64,000 nt of DNA, taken from the NCBI RefSeq assembly GCF_023078375.1, contig NZ_CP095554.1:1848501-1912500 (forward strand), given 5' to 3'. Below the pieces are notes generated by a model. The model ran no database searches and was not told the origin of the DNA. It saw nothing but the letters and a program-made list of their open reading frames with translations. Positions 46,886 to 54,641 of the stretch are shown here, one piece after another; the stretch's first letter is position 1; every line of letters begins with the position of its first letter. A program made the translations under genes and the position numbers. The stretch comes from Roseomonas gilardii subsp. gilardii (GTDB taxonomy: Bacteria > Pseudomonadota > Alphaproteobacteria > Acetobacterales > Acetobacteraceae).

Positions 46886-48635
46886 GTTCGTTTCTCCCAA
46901 CGGTATTCGTGTCGTGGTCCGTGGAGCGGCCGGCCATGTGGCGTGCCGCGATCCAGCCGAAGGTCATGGCGGGGCCGAGGGTGATGCCGCCGCTCGGGTA
47001 ATGGCCGCCCATCACGCTCGAAAGGTCGTTGCCCGCCGCGTAGAGGCCGGGGATCGGCTGGCCCCACGCATCCAGCACGCGCGCCTCGGCATCGGTGATG
47101 AGGCCGGCGAAGGTGCCGAGGCTGCCGGGCACGATCCGCACGGCGTAGAAGGGGCCTTGCCCGATCGGCGCGATGCAGGGGTTGGGCCCGTCGTGATAGG
47201 CATCGCCCTGGCCGCGCTGGAAGGGCGTGCTGCCGCGCCCGAACAGCGTGTCCACGCCCTGCCGCGCGTCGTTGTTGTAGGCGGCGAGCGTGTCGCGCAG
47301 CCCGGCGGCGTCGATGCCGCAGGCGGCGGCCAGTTCCTCGATCGTCCTGCCGCGCTTCAGGTAGCCGTTGCGCAGCCAGGGGGAGAGCGGCAGCGGCGCC
47401 GGCTTCACCGCGCCCATGCCGTAGCGGCGCAGGAAGCGGTGGTCGCAGAGGAGCCAGCATTCCGCCGCCTCGCCAGGCCCCAGCGCCCGGAACAGGCCGC
47501 GCATGAAGTCGTGGTAGGGGCCGGACTCGTTGACGAAGCGGTGGCCCTGGCGCGTGACCGCGATGATGCCGGGCTTGCCACGGTCGATCAGATGCGGGAA
47601 GCGGCCGGTCGTGCCGTCGGCGCGCGGCACCAGCGAGACGGGGGCCCAGGCGCCGGAATCCGCCAGCCCGCCATCGACCTGACCGCCCACGGCCTCCGCC
47701 AGGCGCATGCCGTCGCCCGTGTTGGTGGCGGGCGCGGCGGACTGGTGCGGCGTGCCCTCGCGCACATGCGGGAAGAGCTCCCTCTGCCGCGCCGGATCGT
47801 GCGGGAAGCCGCCGGTGGCGAGCACGACGCCGCGCCGCGCGGTGACGGCGATGCGGCCTTCCGGCCCTTCCAGGATGGCGCCCGTCACGCTGTCGCCGAG
47901 GCGGGTGATCTGGCGCGCGGCGGTGGAATGCCAGAGCGTCACGCCACGATCGGCGGCGGAGCGCAGCAGGCGCGCGGCAAGGGCATTGCCGTTGACGAGC
48001 TGCATCGAGCGGCGATGGCGCGCGAGGTCGAGGCCATGGCGGGCGAGGCGCTTCGCGACATGGGCGAAGGATGCGGCCGAGCGCGTGGCGCGCAGGAAAT
48101 GGCCGAGATCGGCGCCCGAGGCGATGGCCATGCCGGCCAGCGTGGTCTCGGGGATGGGCGGGCGCAGGCGCGCGATCAGCGGACCCAGCTCGCGCCCGTC
48201 ATAGGGCGCGGCGACGACGGAGCGCCCGCCGGTGGCGGCGCCGGGGGCGTTGCCGTGGAAATCGGGCACGGCGCTGCCGGGCAGGAAGCGCACGGCGGTC
48301 TCGCGCTCGAAGAAGTCGATCATGCGCGGCCCGGCTTCCAGGAAGGCGTCCACGCGGGCGGGATCGTAGCGGTTGCCGAGGATGTGGCGGAGATAGGTGC
48401 GCGGGGCCTCGGCATCCTCCTCGATCCCGGCGCGGACCACGACCGGGTTGCGCGGCACCCAGAGCCAGCCGCCGGACCAGGCGGTGGTGCCGCCGAAGAC
48501 CGGCTCCTTCTCCGCCACGATCACCTCCAGCCCCAGCGCCGCCGCCGTCACCGCCGTGGCGAGGCCACCGGCGCCGGAGCCGATCACCAGCACGTCGCAG
48601 CTCCGGCTGCGCGTGGTGTCTGCCATCCCGTCCAT
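46875..48635 (-). CDS. KstD/fumarate-reductase-type FAD dehydrogenase (2)
   Basis: 586 residues. CDVLVIGSGAGGLATAVTAA (FAD motif), VFGGTTAWSGGWLWVPRNP, RGVVLATGGFPHDPARQREL, GLYAAGNDLSSVMGGHYPSG and GITLGPAMTFGWIAARHMAG. The last block matches the KstD family and is clearly paralogous to the downstream enzyme. The start ATG 48635 overlaps the iclR stop by one base (TGATG), so translation is coupled to the regulator. Membership of the IclR operon suggests induction by the pathway substrate. Substrate unknown; steroid rings are not implied by context. Confidence 0.88.
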   Translation of the reverse strand: MDGMADTTRSRSCDVLVIGSGAGGLATAVTAAALGLEVIVAEKEPVFGGTTAWSGGWLWVPRNPVVVRAGIEEDAEAPRTYLRHILGNRYDPARVDAFLEAGPRMIDFFERETAVRFLPGSAVPDFHGNAPGAATGGRSVVAAPYDGRELGPLIARLRPPIPETTLAGMAIASGADLGHFLRATRSAASFAHVAKRLARHGLDLARHRRSMQLVNGNALAARLLRSAADRGVTLWHSTAARQITRLGDSVTGAILEGPEGRIAVTARRGVVLATGGFPHDPARQRELFPHVREGTPHQSAAPATNTGDGMRLAEAVGGQVDGGLADSGAWAPVSLVPRADGTTGRFPHLIDRGKPGIIAVTRQGHRFVNESGPYHDFMRGLFRALGPGEAAECWLLCDHRFLRRYGMGAVKPAPLPLSPWLRNGYLKRGRTIEELAAACGIDAAGLRDTLAAYNNDARQGVDTLFGRGSTPFQRGQGDAYHDGPNPCIAPIGQGPFYAVRIVPGSLGTFAGLITDAEARVLDAWGQPIPGLYAAGNDLSSVMGGHYPSGGITLGPAMTFGWIAARHMAGRSTDHDTNTVGRNEHAV

Positions 48636-49552
48636 CAGCGTGACATCCCCGTGGCGTGGCGGGCGCCGTGCAGGGCGCGGTTCAGTAGGGGCGAGCCGAG
48701 GCTCGCCTGGGTCATCTCAGCCGCCGCCTCCAGCATCAGCGGGGCGAGCTCGTACAGCTTCTCCTCCGGCAGGCGCATCATCGGTCCGGCGATGCTGATC
48801 GTGGCGCAGACCGTGCCGTCCGGCGCGCGCACCGGCGCCGCCATGGCCGACATCCAGGGGGTGAAGGTCTGGATCGTCACGGCATAGCCGCGCTTGCGGG
48901 TCTGGCGCAGTGCCTGCAGCAGCGCCCTGGGCGTGCGTGGGGCACGCGGACCGAATTCCTCCGGTGCGCCGAAGCCCTGGCGCTCCACCAGCGAGAGGGC
49001 TTCCTCGTCGCTGAGGGTGGAGAGCCAGGCCCAGCCGCTGGCGCTGCAGGACAGGGTCGCCACCTGGCCCATTTCCGGGTCGTAGCGCAGGCCGGTCTGG
49101 GCGCCCTGTGCCCTGGCGACCCAGGTGAGGCTCCGGTCGGCGCCCTCTCCATCCATCACCGCGAGGCGCACCAGCTCGCCGCTGCGCGCGGCCAGCCGGT
49201 CCAGCACCGGCTGGGCGATGTCGGTGACACCGCTGCGGGCGAGGTAGGTGAAGGCCAGCGTCACCAGCCGCATGGTCAGGCGGTAGTCGCCATGGCCGCG
49301 TTCCTGCTGCACGAAGCCGTGCTCCGCGAGTTCGGAAAGCAGGCGGTGCGAGGCGCTGAGGGGGATGCCCAGGCGCTCGGCCACGGCCGAGATCGGCAGG
49401 CCGTTCGCGTTTTCGGCCAGGAGCTGCAGCACGGCGAAGGTGCGGTCCATGACGCCGCTGGGAGCCGCCGAGGCACCGCGGCGCCCTTTGGTAGCCCCCC
49501 CGGAGGCGACGGGGCCGTGCGTCGGTTCGGCCTCGGGTGGCGTCGCGTTCAT
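48635..49552 (-). CDS. IclR family transcriptional regulator
   Basis: 305 residues. N-terminal disordered Pro/Gly stretch, winged helix-turn-helix at about 34-90 (TFAVLQLLAENANGLPISAV, AERLGIPLSASHRLLSELAE), then the IclR effector domain (SGELVRLAVMDGEGADRSLT, MAAPVRAPDGTVCATISIAG). IclR proteins bind aromatic or short-chain acid effectors. It is first in an operon with the two FAD dehydrogenases and diverges from the shikimate-dehydrogenase-like and MFS genes; two palindromes in the shared 192-bp promoter region are its likely operators. Confidence 0.93.
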   Translation of the reverse strand: MNATPPEAEPTHGPVASGGATKGRRGASAAPSGVMDRTFAVLQLLAENANGLPISAVAERLGIPLSASHRLLSELAEHGFVQQERGHGDYRLTMRLVTLAFTYLARSGVTDIAQPVLDRLAARSGELVRLAVMDGEGADRSLTWVARAQGAQTGLRYDPEMGQVATLSCSASGWAWLSTLSDEEALSLVERQGFGAPEEFGPRAPRTPRALLQALRQTRKRGYAVTIQTFTPWMSAMAAPVRAPDGTVCATISIAGPMMRLPEEKLYELAPLMLEAAAEMTQASLGSPLLNRALHGARHATGMSR

Positions 49553-49624
49553 GCTGGGTTACTCCGGATGCTCCGCTCCCGCCCTGGGAGGTCCGGTCAT
49601 GGCCGGGCCCGGCGGGGTGTCTGG

Positions 49625-49653
49625 TTGGTACTGGAAAAACTTTCCGATCTCAA
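49625..49653 (-). promoter_or_regulatory. Candidate promoter for iclR
   Basis: On the minus strand TTGAGA (49648-49653) and TACCAA (49625-49630) are separated by 17 bp; operator 1 lies inside the spacer. Fits autorepression, but the -10 is weak. Confidence 0.35.
49632..49646. promoter_or_regulatory. IclR operator candidate 1
   Basis: TGGAAAAACTTTCCG: perfect GGAAA-N3-TTTCC palindrome in the iclR/shikimate-dehydrogenase-like divergent promoter region. Its centre is 32 bp, about three helical turns, from operator 2. Confidence 0.6.
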
Positions 49654-49660
49654 GAAAAAA

Positions 49661-49689
49661 TTGTGGAAAGTCTTTCCAGGAATCGATAC
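49661..49689 (+). promoter_or_regulatory. Candidate promoter for the shikimate-dehydrogenase-like gene
   Basis: TTGTGG (49661-49666) and CGATAC (49684-49689) with 17-bp spacing; operator 2 overlaps the -35 and spacer, suiting repression. Confidence 0.35.
49664..49678. promoter_or_regulatory. IclR operator candidate 2
   Basis: TGGAAAGTCTTTCCA: a perfect palindrome around its central T, with the same GGAAA-N3-TTTCC arms as operator 1. It overlaps the putative -35 of the rightward promoter. Confidence 0.6.
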
Positions 49690-49744
49690 GCCTCCTGGCC
49701 GACCAGCCGGCATGGCGGTCCCGCGCCGCAAGATGGAGGAAGAC

Positions 49745-50539
49745 ATGTCCGAGAGCCTGAACGGCGCCACGCGCCTCTACCCGATCGTGGGCGATCCGAT
49801 CGCGCAGGTGAAATCGCCCGCCGGCGTCACCCGCGCGCTCGCGGAGCGTGGGCACAACGCGATCTGCATCCCCGCCCATGTGGCGCCAGGCGACCTCGCC
49901 GATTTCTTCGCCACCATGGCGCGCGTGCGGAACGTGGACGGCGTGATCGTCACCGTGCCGCACAAGTTCGCCAGCTTCGACGTCTGCGCCAGCACCACGC
50001 CGCGCGCGAAGGTGCTGCGCGCGGTGAATTCCATCCGCCGCAACCCGGACGGAAGCTGGCATGGCGACATGTCGGACGGCCAGGCCTTCGTGCAGGCGCA
50101 GATCCATGCCGGGGCGAAGCCGCAGGGCGCGCGTGCCCTGCTGGTCGGCGCGGGCGGTGCCGGCAGCGCCATCGGCCTTGCCTTGCTGGAGGCCGGGGTG
50201 CGCGAACTGGTCGTCCATGACAGCGACGCCGCGCGGGTGGACCGGCTGGTCGGCGTGCTGCGCGAACAGGGCAGGGGCGAGGTGCGCGCCGGAACGGCCG
50301 ACCCGGCCGGATTCGACATGGTGTGCAACGCCACGCCGTCCGGCATGCGTGACGGCGATCCGCTGCCCGTGCCGGCGGAACTGCTGCGCCCCGCCATGTC
50401 GGTGGGCGACGTGATCACCGCGCCGGAGGTGACGCCGCTGTTGCAGGCGGCACGCGCCGCCGGCTGCCGCACGGCGACCGGCGTGGACATGTTCCGCGTC
50501 GTACAGGGCCTCATCGTCGATTTCCTGCTCGACCGCTGA
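49745..50539 (+). CDS. Shikimate/quinate dehydrogenase-like enzyme
   Basis: 264 residues with AroE architecture. Substrate domain: YPIVGDPIAQVKSPAGVTRA (Ser-Pro of the shikimate site) and VIVTVPHKFASFD with the catalytic lysine. Nucleotide domain: ALLVGAGGAGSAIGLALLEA, CNATPSGM and GVDMFRVVQGLIVDFLL. Genes for housekeeping AroE usually lie elsewhere; its position beside an IclR regulator and an importer indicates a catabolic quinate/shikimate dehydrogenase. I chose ATG 49745 since GGAGGA sits right before it; ATG 49733 is in frame. The MFS gene follows 26 bp later. Confidence 0.85.
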   Translation: MSESLNGATRLYPIVGDPIAQVKSPAGVTRALAERGHNAICIPAHVAPGDLADFFATMARVRNVDGVIVTVPHKFASFDVCASTTPRAKVLRAVNSIRRNPDGSWHGDMSDGQAFVQAQIHAGAKPQGARALLVGAGGAGSAIGLALLEAGVRELVVHDSDAARVDRLVGVLREQGRGEVRAGTADPAGFDMVCNATPSGMRDGDPLPVPAELLRPAMSVGDVITAPEVTPLLQAARAAGCRTATGVDMFRVVQGLIVDFLLDR

Positions 50540-50565
50540 GCGCCACCCGAGGGAGAGCAAGAAAC

Positions 50566-51897
50566 ATGTCCGACATGCAGGCTGTCGCCGGCGCGCCCGC
50601 CGCGCTGGCGCCACGGCGCAGCACCGCCGAGATCATCCGCCATGCCTGGGCCGTGGGCCGGGTGCGCTGGGGGATGCTGGCGCTCGTCTTTTTCGCGACG
50701 GTGCTGAACTACACCGATCGCGCGACGCTCGGCATCCTGCAGCCGGTCCTGTCGCTGGAGCTGAACTGGACGGCGCAGGACTACGCCAACATCAACTTCT
50801 GGTTCCAGGCGGGCTATGCGCTCGGCTATGTGCTGCAGGGGCGCATCATCGACCTGGTGGGCGTGCGGCGCTCCTTCGCCATGGCGGTGCTGGTCTGGAG
50901 CCTGGCGGCCGCCTCGCACGGCCTCGTCTCCTCCGTCGGCGGCTTCATGATCTGCCGTTTCGTGCTGGGGCTGGCCGAGGCGGGCAACTATCCTTCCTGT
51001 GTGAAGACGACGCGGCTCTGGTTCCCCGCCGGGGAGCGCGGCATCGCCGCCGGCTTCTTCAACGCGGGCACCAATGTCGGCGCCATGCTGACGCCGATGA
51101 TGATCCCCTTCATCGTCTCCGCCTGGCACTGGCAGGGCGCCTTCTACATCCTGGGCGGGCTCGGCTTCGTCTGGCTGTTCTTCTGGCTGCGCCACTACCG
51201 CGACCCGGAGCGGCACCCCACCGTCACGCAGCGGGAGCTGGAGCACGTCCATGCCGGGCGCGAGCCGGAGGTGGCGCAGAAGATGCCCTATTCTCGGGTG
51301 CTGCGGCTGCGGGCCACATGGGCCTATGCCGTCGGCAATCTCTCGGCGATGGTGTTCTGGTTCTATCTCTACTGGCTGCCGCCCTATCTGAACCAGCACT
51401 TCCACCTGGGCATCAGCGTGAGCGAGCTGGGCCTGCCGCTGATCGTCATCTACCTCGCCGCCGATGCGGGCTCGATGATCGGTGGCATCCTGTCCTCCGT
51501 CATGATCGGCCGTGGCATGAAGCCGGTCCCGGCGCGCATCCTGGCCATGCTGATCTGCGCCATCTGCATCGTGCCGATCATCTTCGTGAACACGGCATCG
51601 AGCCTGTGGGTGGCGGTGGGCTACATCTCGCTCGCCATCGCGGCGCACCAGGCCTGGACGGCGAATATCTGGAGCCTGGCGATGGACATGACGCAGAAGA
51701 GCGCCGTCAGCTCCGTCTTCGGCTTCGGCGGCATGGTCTCGGCATTGGGTGGGATGTTCATGACGCAGATCGTGGGCTACGTGCTCACGGCCTCGAACAA
51801 CAACTACGGCCTGCTCTTCACCATCATCCCGGCCGTCTATGGCGCCTGCCTGCTCTGGGTCTTCCTGGTGGCACCGCGCCGGCCGGAACCGGTCTGA
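50566..51897 (+). CDS. MFS transporter, anion:cation symporter (ACS) type
   Basis: 443 residues, 12 predicted membrane segments. LNYTDRATLGILQPVLSLEL in helix 1 and GYVLQGRIIDLVGVRRSFAM (the loop 2-3 MFS motif) resemble hexuronate/galactonate and phthalate-type ACS carriers; LGLAEAGNYPSCVKTTRLWF is the family's helix 4 signature. Likely imports an organic acid, presumably the substrate of the adjacent dehydrogenase. RBS GAGGGAGA precedes ATG 50566. Second gene of the rightward operon; a strong hairpin lies 22 bp after the stop. Confidence 0.92.
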   Translation: MSDMQAVAGAPAALAPRRSTAEIIRHAWAVGRVRWGMLALVFFATVLNYTDRATLGILQPVLSLELNWTAQDYANINFWFQAGYALGYVLQGRIIDLVGVRRSFAMAVLVWSLAAASHGLVSSVGGFMICRFVLGLAEAGNYPSCVKTTRLWFPAGERGIAAGFFNAGTNVGAMLTPMMIPFIVSAWHWQGAFYILGGLGFVWLFFWLRHYRDPERHPTVTQRELEHVHAGREPEVAQKMPYSRVLRLRATWAYAVGNLSAMVFWFYLYWLPPYLNQHFHLGISVSELGLPLIVIYLAADAGSMIGGILSSVMIGRGMKPVPARILAMLICAICIVPIIFVNTASSLWVAVGYISLAIAAHQAWTANIWSLAMDMTQKSAVSSVFGFGGMVSALGGMFMTQIVGYVLTASNNNYGLLFTIIPAVYGACLLWVFLVAPRRPEPV

Positions 51898-51918
51898 GGC
51901 GGACGGCGGCACTTCTGG

Positions 51919-51949
51919 CCCGGGGGAAAGGCGCTGCCTTTCCCCCGGG
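51919..51949. terminator. Bidirectional terminator hairpin
   Basis: Perfect 14-bp stem CCCGGGGGAAAGGC / GCCTTTCCCCCGGG with loop GCT, in the 55-bp gap between the convergent MFS and PhnD-like genes. Closely similar to the outer right hairpin of the interspersed repeat (GGGGGAAGGC...). Confidence 0.7.
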
Positions 51950-51952
51950 GGT

Positions 51953-52933
51953 TCAGCGCCGGCGCCGGTCGGCGGCCTCCGCCTTCCGCATATCGACGAA
52001 GACGGCATAGTCGGCATGGCTTGTCGTGGTCCAGCCGATGGCGGAGCCGCGCTCCACGGCGCGATGGATGTCGGGATGCGCCGACGGCAAAGCGAGGTGG
52101 AAGGCGATCATGTCCTGCTTGAACTCGGCCGGCAGGTCGGTGCGCACCACGATCGGCCCGTTCTGGATGGGGCGGGAGGTCCAGATGATGCGCAGGTCCT
52201 CCATCTTCAGCATGCCCTTGTCCACCGCCGCGCGCAGCGTGCCGCGGGTATAGGGCGGGTCGCCCTGGCCGGAGACCCAGGTGACGCCGGCGTCGTACTG
52301 CTTCTGCAGCACGGCCACGAGCGCCTGGTCGTGCCCGCCGGCGAAGCCGGTGCGGCCGAAGAACTTCCCCGGCTCCGGGTCGATGCCGGCGGCGCGCAGC
52401 TCGGCGCGCGGGATCAGGTAGCCGGAGGCGCTGTTCGGGTCGGCCCAGGCGATGGACTTGCCCTTGAGGTCCTCGATCTTCGTGATGCCGGAATCGCTGC
52501 GGACATACATCACCGCGACATAGGAGGTGCTGCCGTCGGCCTCCCTGGTGACGAGGATGGGTTCCACGCCGCCGTTGGTGTCCATCCAGGTCGCGGCATA
52601 GGCGGCGGGCGCCATGTTGGCGATCTCCAGCTGCTTCGCGGCGAAAGCCTGCTGCACCCCGGCATAGTCGGAGGCGAAGTAGAGCCGCGTGGGCACCTGG
52701 AAGGTCTCCTCGAACAGCTTGCGATAACCGTCGTAGCGGCCGAGCCGGTCGCTTTCCGTTTCTCCGCCCAGCACGCCGATGCGGATCTCGGGCACCTGCG
52801 CGGCCCAGGCGCGCTTGCCGGGCGCGGGCATGGCGGAGGGCGTCTGACCCTGGCTCCGGGCGGGGAAGGGAGCGGCGAGGGGCAGGAGGGCAGGCAGGCC
52901 GGCGAGTGCCAGGAGGCGGCGGCGCAGGGGCAT
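51953..52933 (-). CDS. Orphan PhnD-type phosphate/phosphonate ABC substrate-binding protein
   Basis: 326 residues. Signal peptide MPLRRRLLALAGLPALLPLA with cleavage near ARSQ. Mature part: EIRIGVLGGETESDRLGRYD, TRLYFASDYAGVQQAFAAKQ, LEIANMAPAAYA, ITKIEDLKGKSIAWADPNSA and SGYLIPRAELRAAGIDPEPG, the PhnD/PtxB-type type II periplasmic receptor pattern. No ATPase or permease gene is adjacent, so the partner is elsewhere or the receptor has another role. Ligand cannot be read from sequence. ATG 52933 has GGAAGC upstream. Confidence 0.86.
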   Translation of the reverse strand: MPLRRRLLALAGLPALLPLAAPFPARSQGQTPSAMPAPGKRAWAAQVPEIRIGVLGGETESDRLGRYDGYRKLFEETFQVPTRLYFASDYAGVQQAFAAKQLEIANMAPAAYAATWMDTNGGVEPILVTREADGSTSYVAVMYVRSDSGITKIEDLKGKSIAWADPNSASGYLIPRAELRAAGIDPEPGKFFGRTGFAGGHDQALVAVLQKQYDAGVTWVSGQGDPPYTRGTLRAAVDKGMLKMEDLRIIWTSRPIQNGPIVVRTDLPAEFKQDMIAFHLALPSAHPDIHRAVERGSAIGWTTTSHADYAVFVDMRKAEAADRRRR

Positions 52934-53101
52934 GGCGTGCTTCCGGAAAGAGGGTTCCGGCGCATCGGAACACGGCGGCGGTGGCGCTCCAAGCGTTTCG
53001 CGCGGATTGCGGTGCCCGATGGCGAAAGTTGCCGATGGGTCCGATACATGCAACCTTTGGTTGATACTCTCGCCTGAGGGGAGAGGCTGAAGGACGCGTC
53101 G

Positions 53102-53830
53102 ATGCCGAGGGAAGATCCCGGGCTCCACGGAAATCGGGCCGGAGCCGGCAGCGGGCCGGTTTTCGCCGGCACCGGCCCCCAGGGCCATCGCAGCCGGATG
53201 CGGGACAGGCTGCTGCAGGGTGGGCCGGCGGCGCTGCCGGATTACGAGATCCTGGAGATGCTGCTCTTCCTGGGCATTCCGCGCCGGGACACCAAGCCGC
53301 TGGCCAAGGGGCTGATCAACCAGTTCGGCAGCCTCGCGGCGGTACTGGGGGCGGACCCGCGTTGGCTGCGCCGGACCACCACGCTCGGCATGGACAGCAT
53401 CGCCGCCCTGAACCTCGTTTCCGCGGCCGCCACCCGCCTCGCCCGGGCGGAGGAGACGGAACGGCCCGTGCTGAAGAGCTGGGACCGGCTGATGGCCTAT
53501 CTGGAGGCAGCGCCCCTGGAGGCAGCGCCCGGCGCCAGCCGGACGCAGGCGCGTGTCCTGTTCCTGGACAACCGGAACCGGCTGCTCGCCGACGAGAGCC
53601 AGGATGGCGTGCAGGAGCCGCGCGCCATCATGCGGCGGGCGCTGGAGCTGCATGCCACGGCCCTGATCCTGCTGACCTGGCGGCCCGACGGGCAGCCGCG
53701 CGAGGAGGATGTGGCGCGCACGGAGCAGATGCAGAAGGCGGGCGCGCTGCTGGCCATCACCCTGCACGACCACCTGATCGCCGGCGGAAGGACGGAGCCG
53801 CTGAGCCTGCGGCGGGAGGGGCTGATCTGA
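53102..53830 (+). CDS. RadC paralogue with degenerate JAMM motif
   Basis: 242 residues, co-directional and only 2 bp upstream of a canonical RadC. It has the RadC N-terminal helix-hairpin-helix-like region (LPDYEILEMLLFLGIPRRDT, FGSLAAVLGADPRWLRRTTT) and aligns through the C-terminus (EPLSLRREGLI), but where RadC has HNHPSGDPTPSRDD this protein reads TWRPDGQPREEDVAR: both metal-binding histidines are replaced. An upstream in-protein duplication (LEAAPLEAAP) is also seen. The reading frame is intact and the rest of the fold is conserved, so it is probably a non-catalytic partner rather than a decayed gene. ATG 53102 has AAGGA upstream. Confidence 0.82.
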   Translation: MPREDPGLHGNRAGAGSGPVFAGTGPQGHRSRMRDRLLQGGPAALPDYEILEMLLFLGIPRRDTKPLAKGLINQFGSLAAVLGADPRWLRRTTTLGMDSIAALNLVSAAATRLARAEETERPVLKSWDRLMAYLEAAPLEAAPGASRTQARVLFLDNRNRLLADESQDGVQEPRAIMRRALELHATALILLTWRPDGQPREEDVARTEQMQKAGALLAITLHDHLIAGGRTEPLSLRREGLI

Positions 53831-53832
53831 CG

Positions 53833-54618
53833 ATGGCCGACGGTTTCTCGGATGCCTCCGGCTTCCTGCTGCGCGATCCGGCCCTGGTGCCCGCCCCGGC
53901 CAGCACATCTGTCCTGCGTCCGGCGATCGCGGATGCCGGTGCCCCGCCTCTTGCGGCACGGCCCGGATCGCCCACGGAGCTGCGCCGCCGGCTGCTCAAC
54001 GAGGGCGAGGCGGCGCTGTCGGAGGAGGACATGACCACGCTGCTGCTGGGCTTCGTCCTGCCCACCGATCCGCGCGCCCTGGCGCAGGCGGCGCTGCGCC
54101 GCTTCGGCAGCTTCGCTGCCCTGCTGTCGGCCAGCCAGCGGGAACTGCGCGGCGTGCCCGGCTTTGGGACCCACAGCATCGCGGCGCTGAAGCTGGTGCA
54201 GGAGGCGGCGCTGCGGCTTGCGCGGGCGGAGGTCATGGCGCAGCCGGTGCTGGACAACTGGAACCGGCTGCTCGCCTATCTCACCGCCTCCCTGGCGCGG
54301 GAGCGGATCGAGCAGTTCCGCGTCCTCTTCCTCGATGCCGAGGAGCGTCTGCTGGCCGACGAGGCGCAGGCGCGCGGCACGGTGAACCACACGCCGGTCT
54401 ATCCGCGCGAGGTGGTCAAGCGCGCGCTGGAACTCGACGCCGCGCGGCTGATCCTGGTGCACAACCATCCCAGTGGCGATCCCACGCCCTCCCGCGACGA
54501 TCTGCTGATGACCGACCAGGTGCGGCAGGCGGCGGAATGCCTGGGCATCGTGTTGCAGGACCATGTGATCGTGGGGAACGGGCGCCACACCAGCTTCCGG
54601 CGGGAGGGGCTGCTGTAG
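53833..54618 (+). CDS. radC: RadC/JAB-domain protein (canonical)
   Basis: 261 residues. N-terminal extension of ~50 residues, HhH-like region (FGSFAALLSASQRELRGVPG, FGTHSIAALKLVQEAALRLA) and the JAMM domain: LFLDAEERLLADEAQARGTV, PREVVKRALELDAARLILVH, then HNHPSGDPTPSRDDLLMTDQ, with His-x-His-Pro and the Asp ligand intact, and LGIVLQDHVIVGNGRHTSFR. RadC proteins are JAMM metalloprotein relatives of uncertain role (originally linked to DNA repair, now doubted). It starts 2 bp after the degenerate paralogue, so both are cotranslated. Confidence 0.92.
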   Translation: MADGFSDASGFLLRDPALVPAPASTSVLRPAIADAGAPPLAARPGSPTELRRRLLNEGEAALSEEDMTTLLLGFVLPTDPRALAQAALRRFGSFAALLSASQRELRGVPGFGTHSIAALKLVQEAALRLARAEVMAQPVLDNWNRLLAYLTASLARERIEQFRVLFLDAEERLLADEAQARGTVNHTPVYPREVVKRALELDAARLILVHNHPSGDPTPSRDDLLMTDQVRQAAECLGIVLQDHVIVGNGRHTSFRREGLL

Positions 54619-54641
54619 GGGGCGGGCGCCGTCTCCCGCCC

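Noticed and set aside
53102-53830. Treating the first radC copy as a pseudogene
   Set aside because: Full-length, intact frame, good ribosome binding site and conserved fold outside the metal site; a non-catalytic protein fits better.
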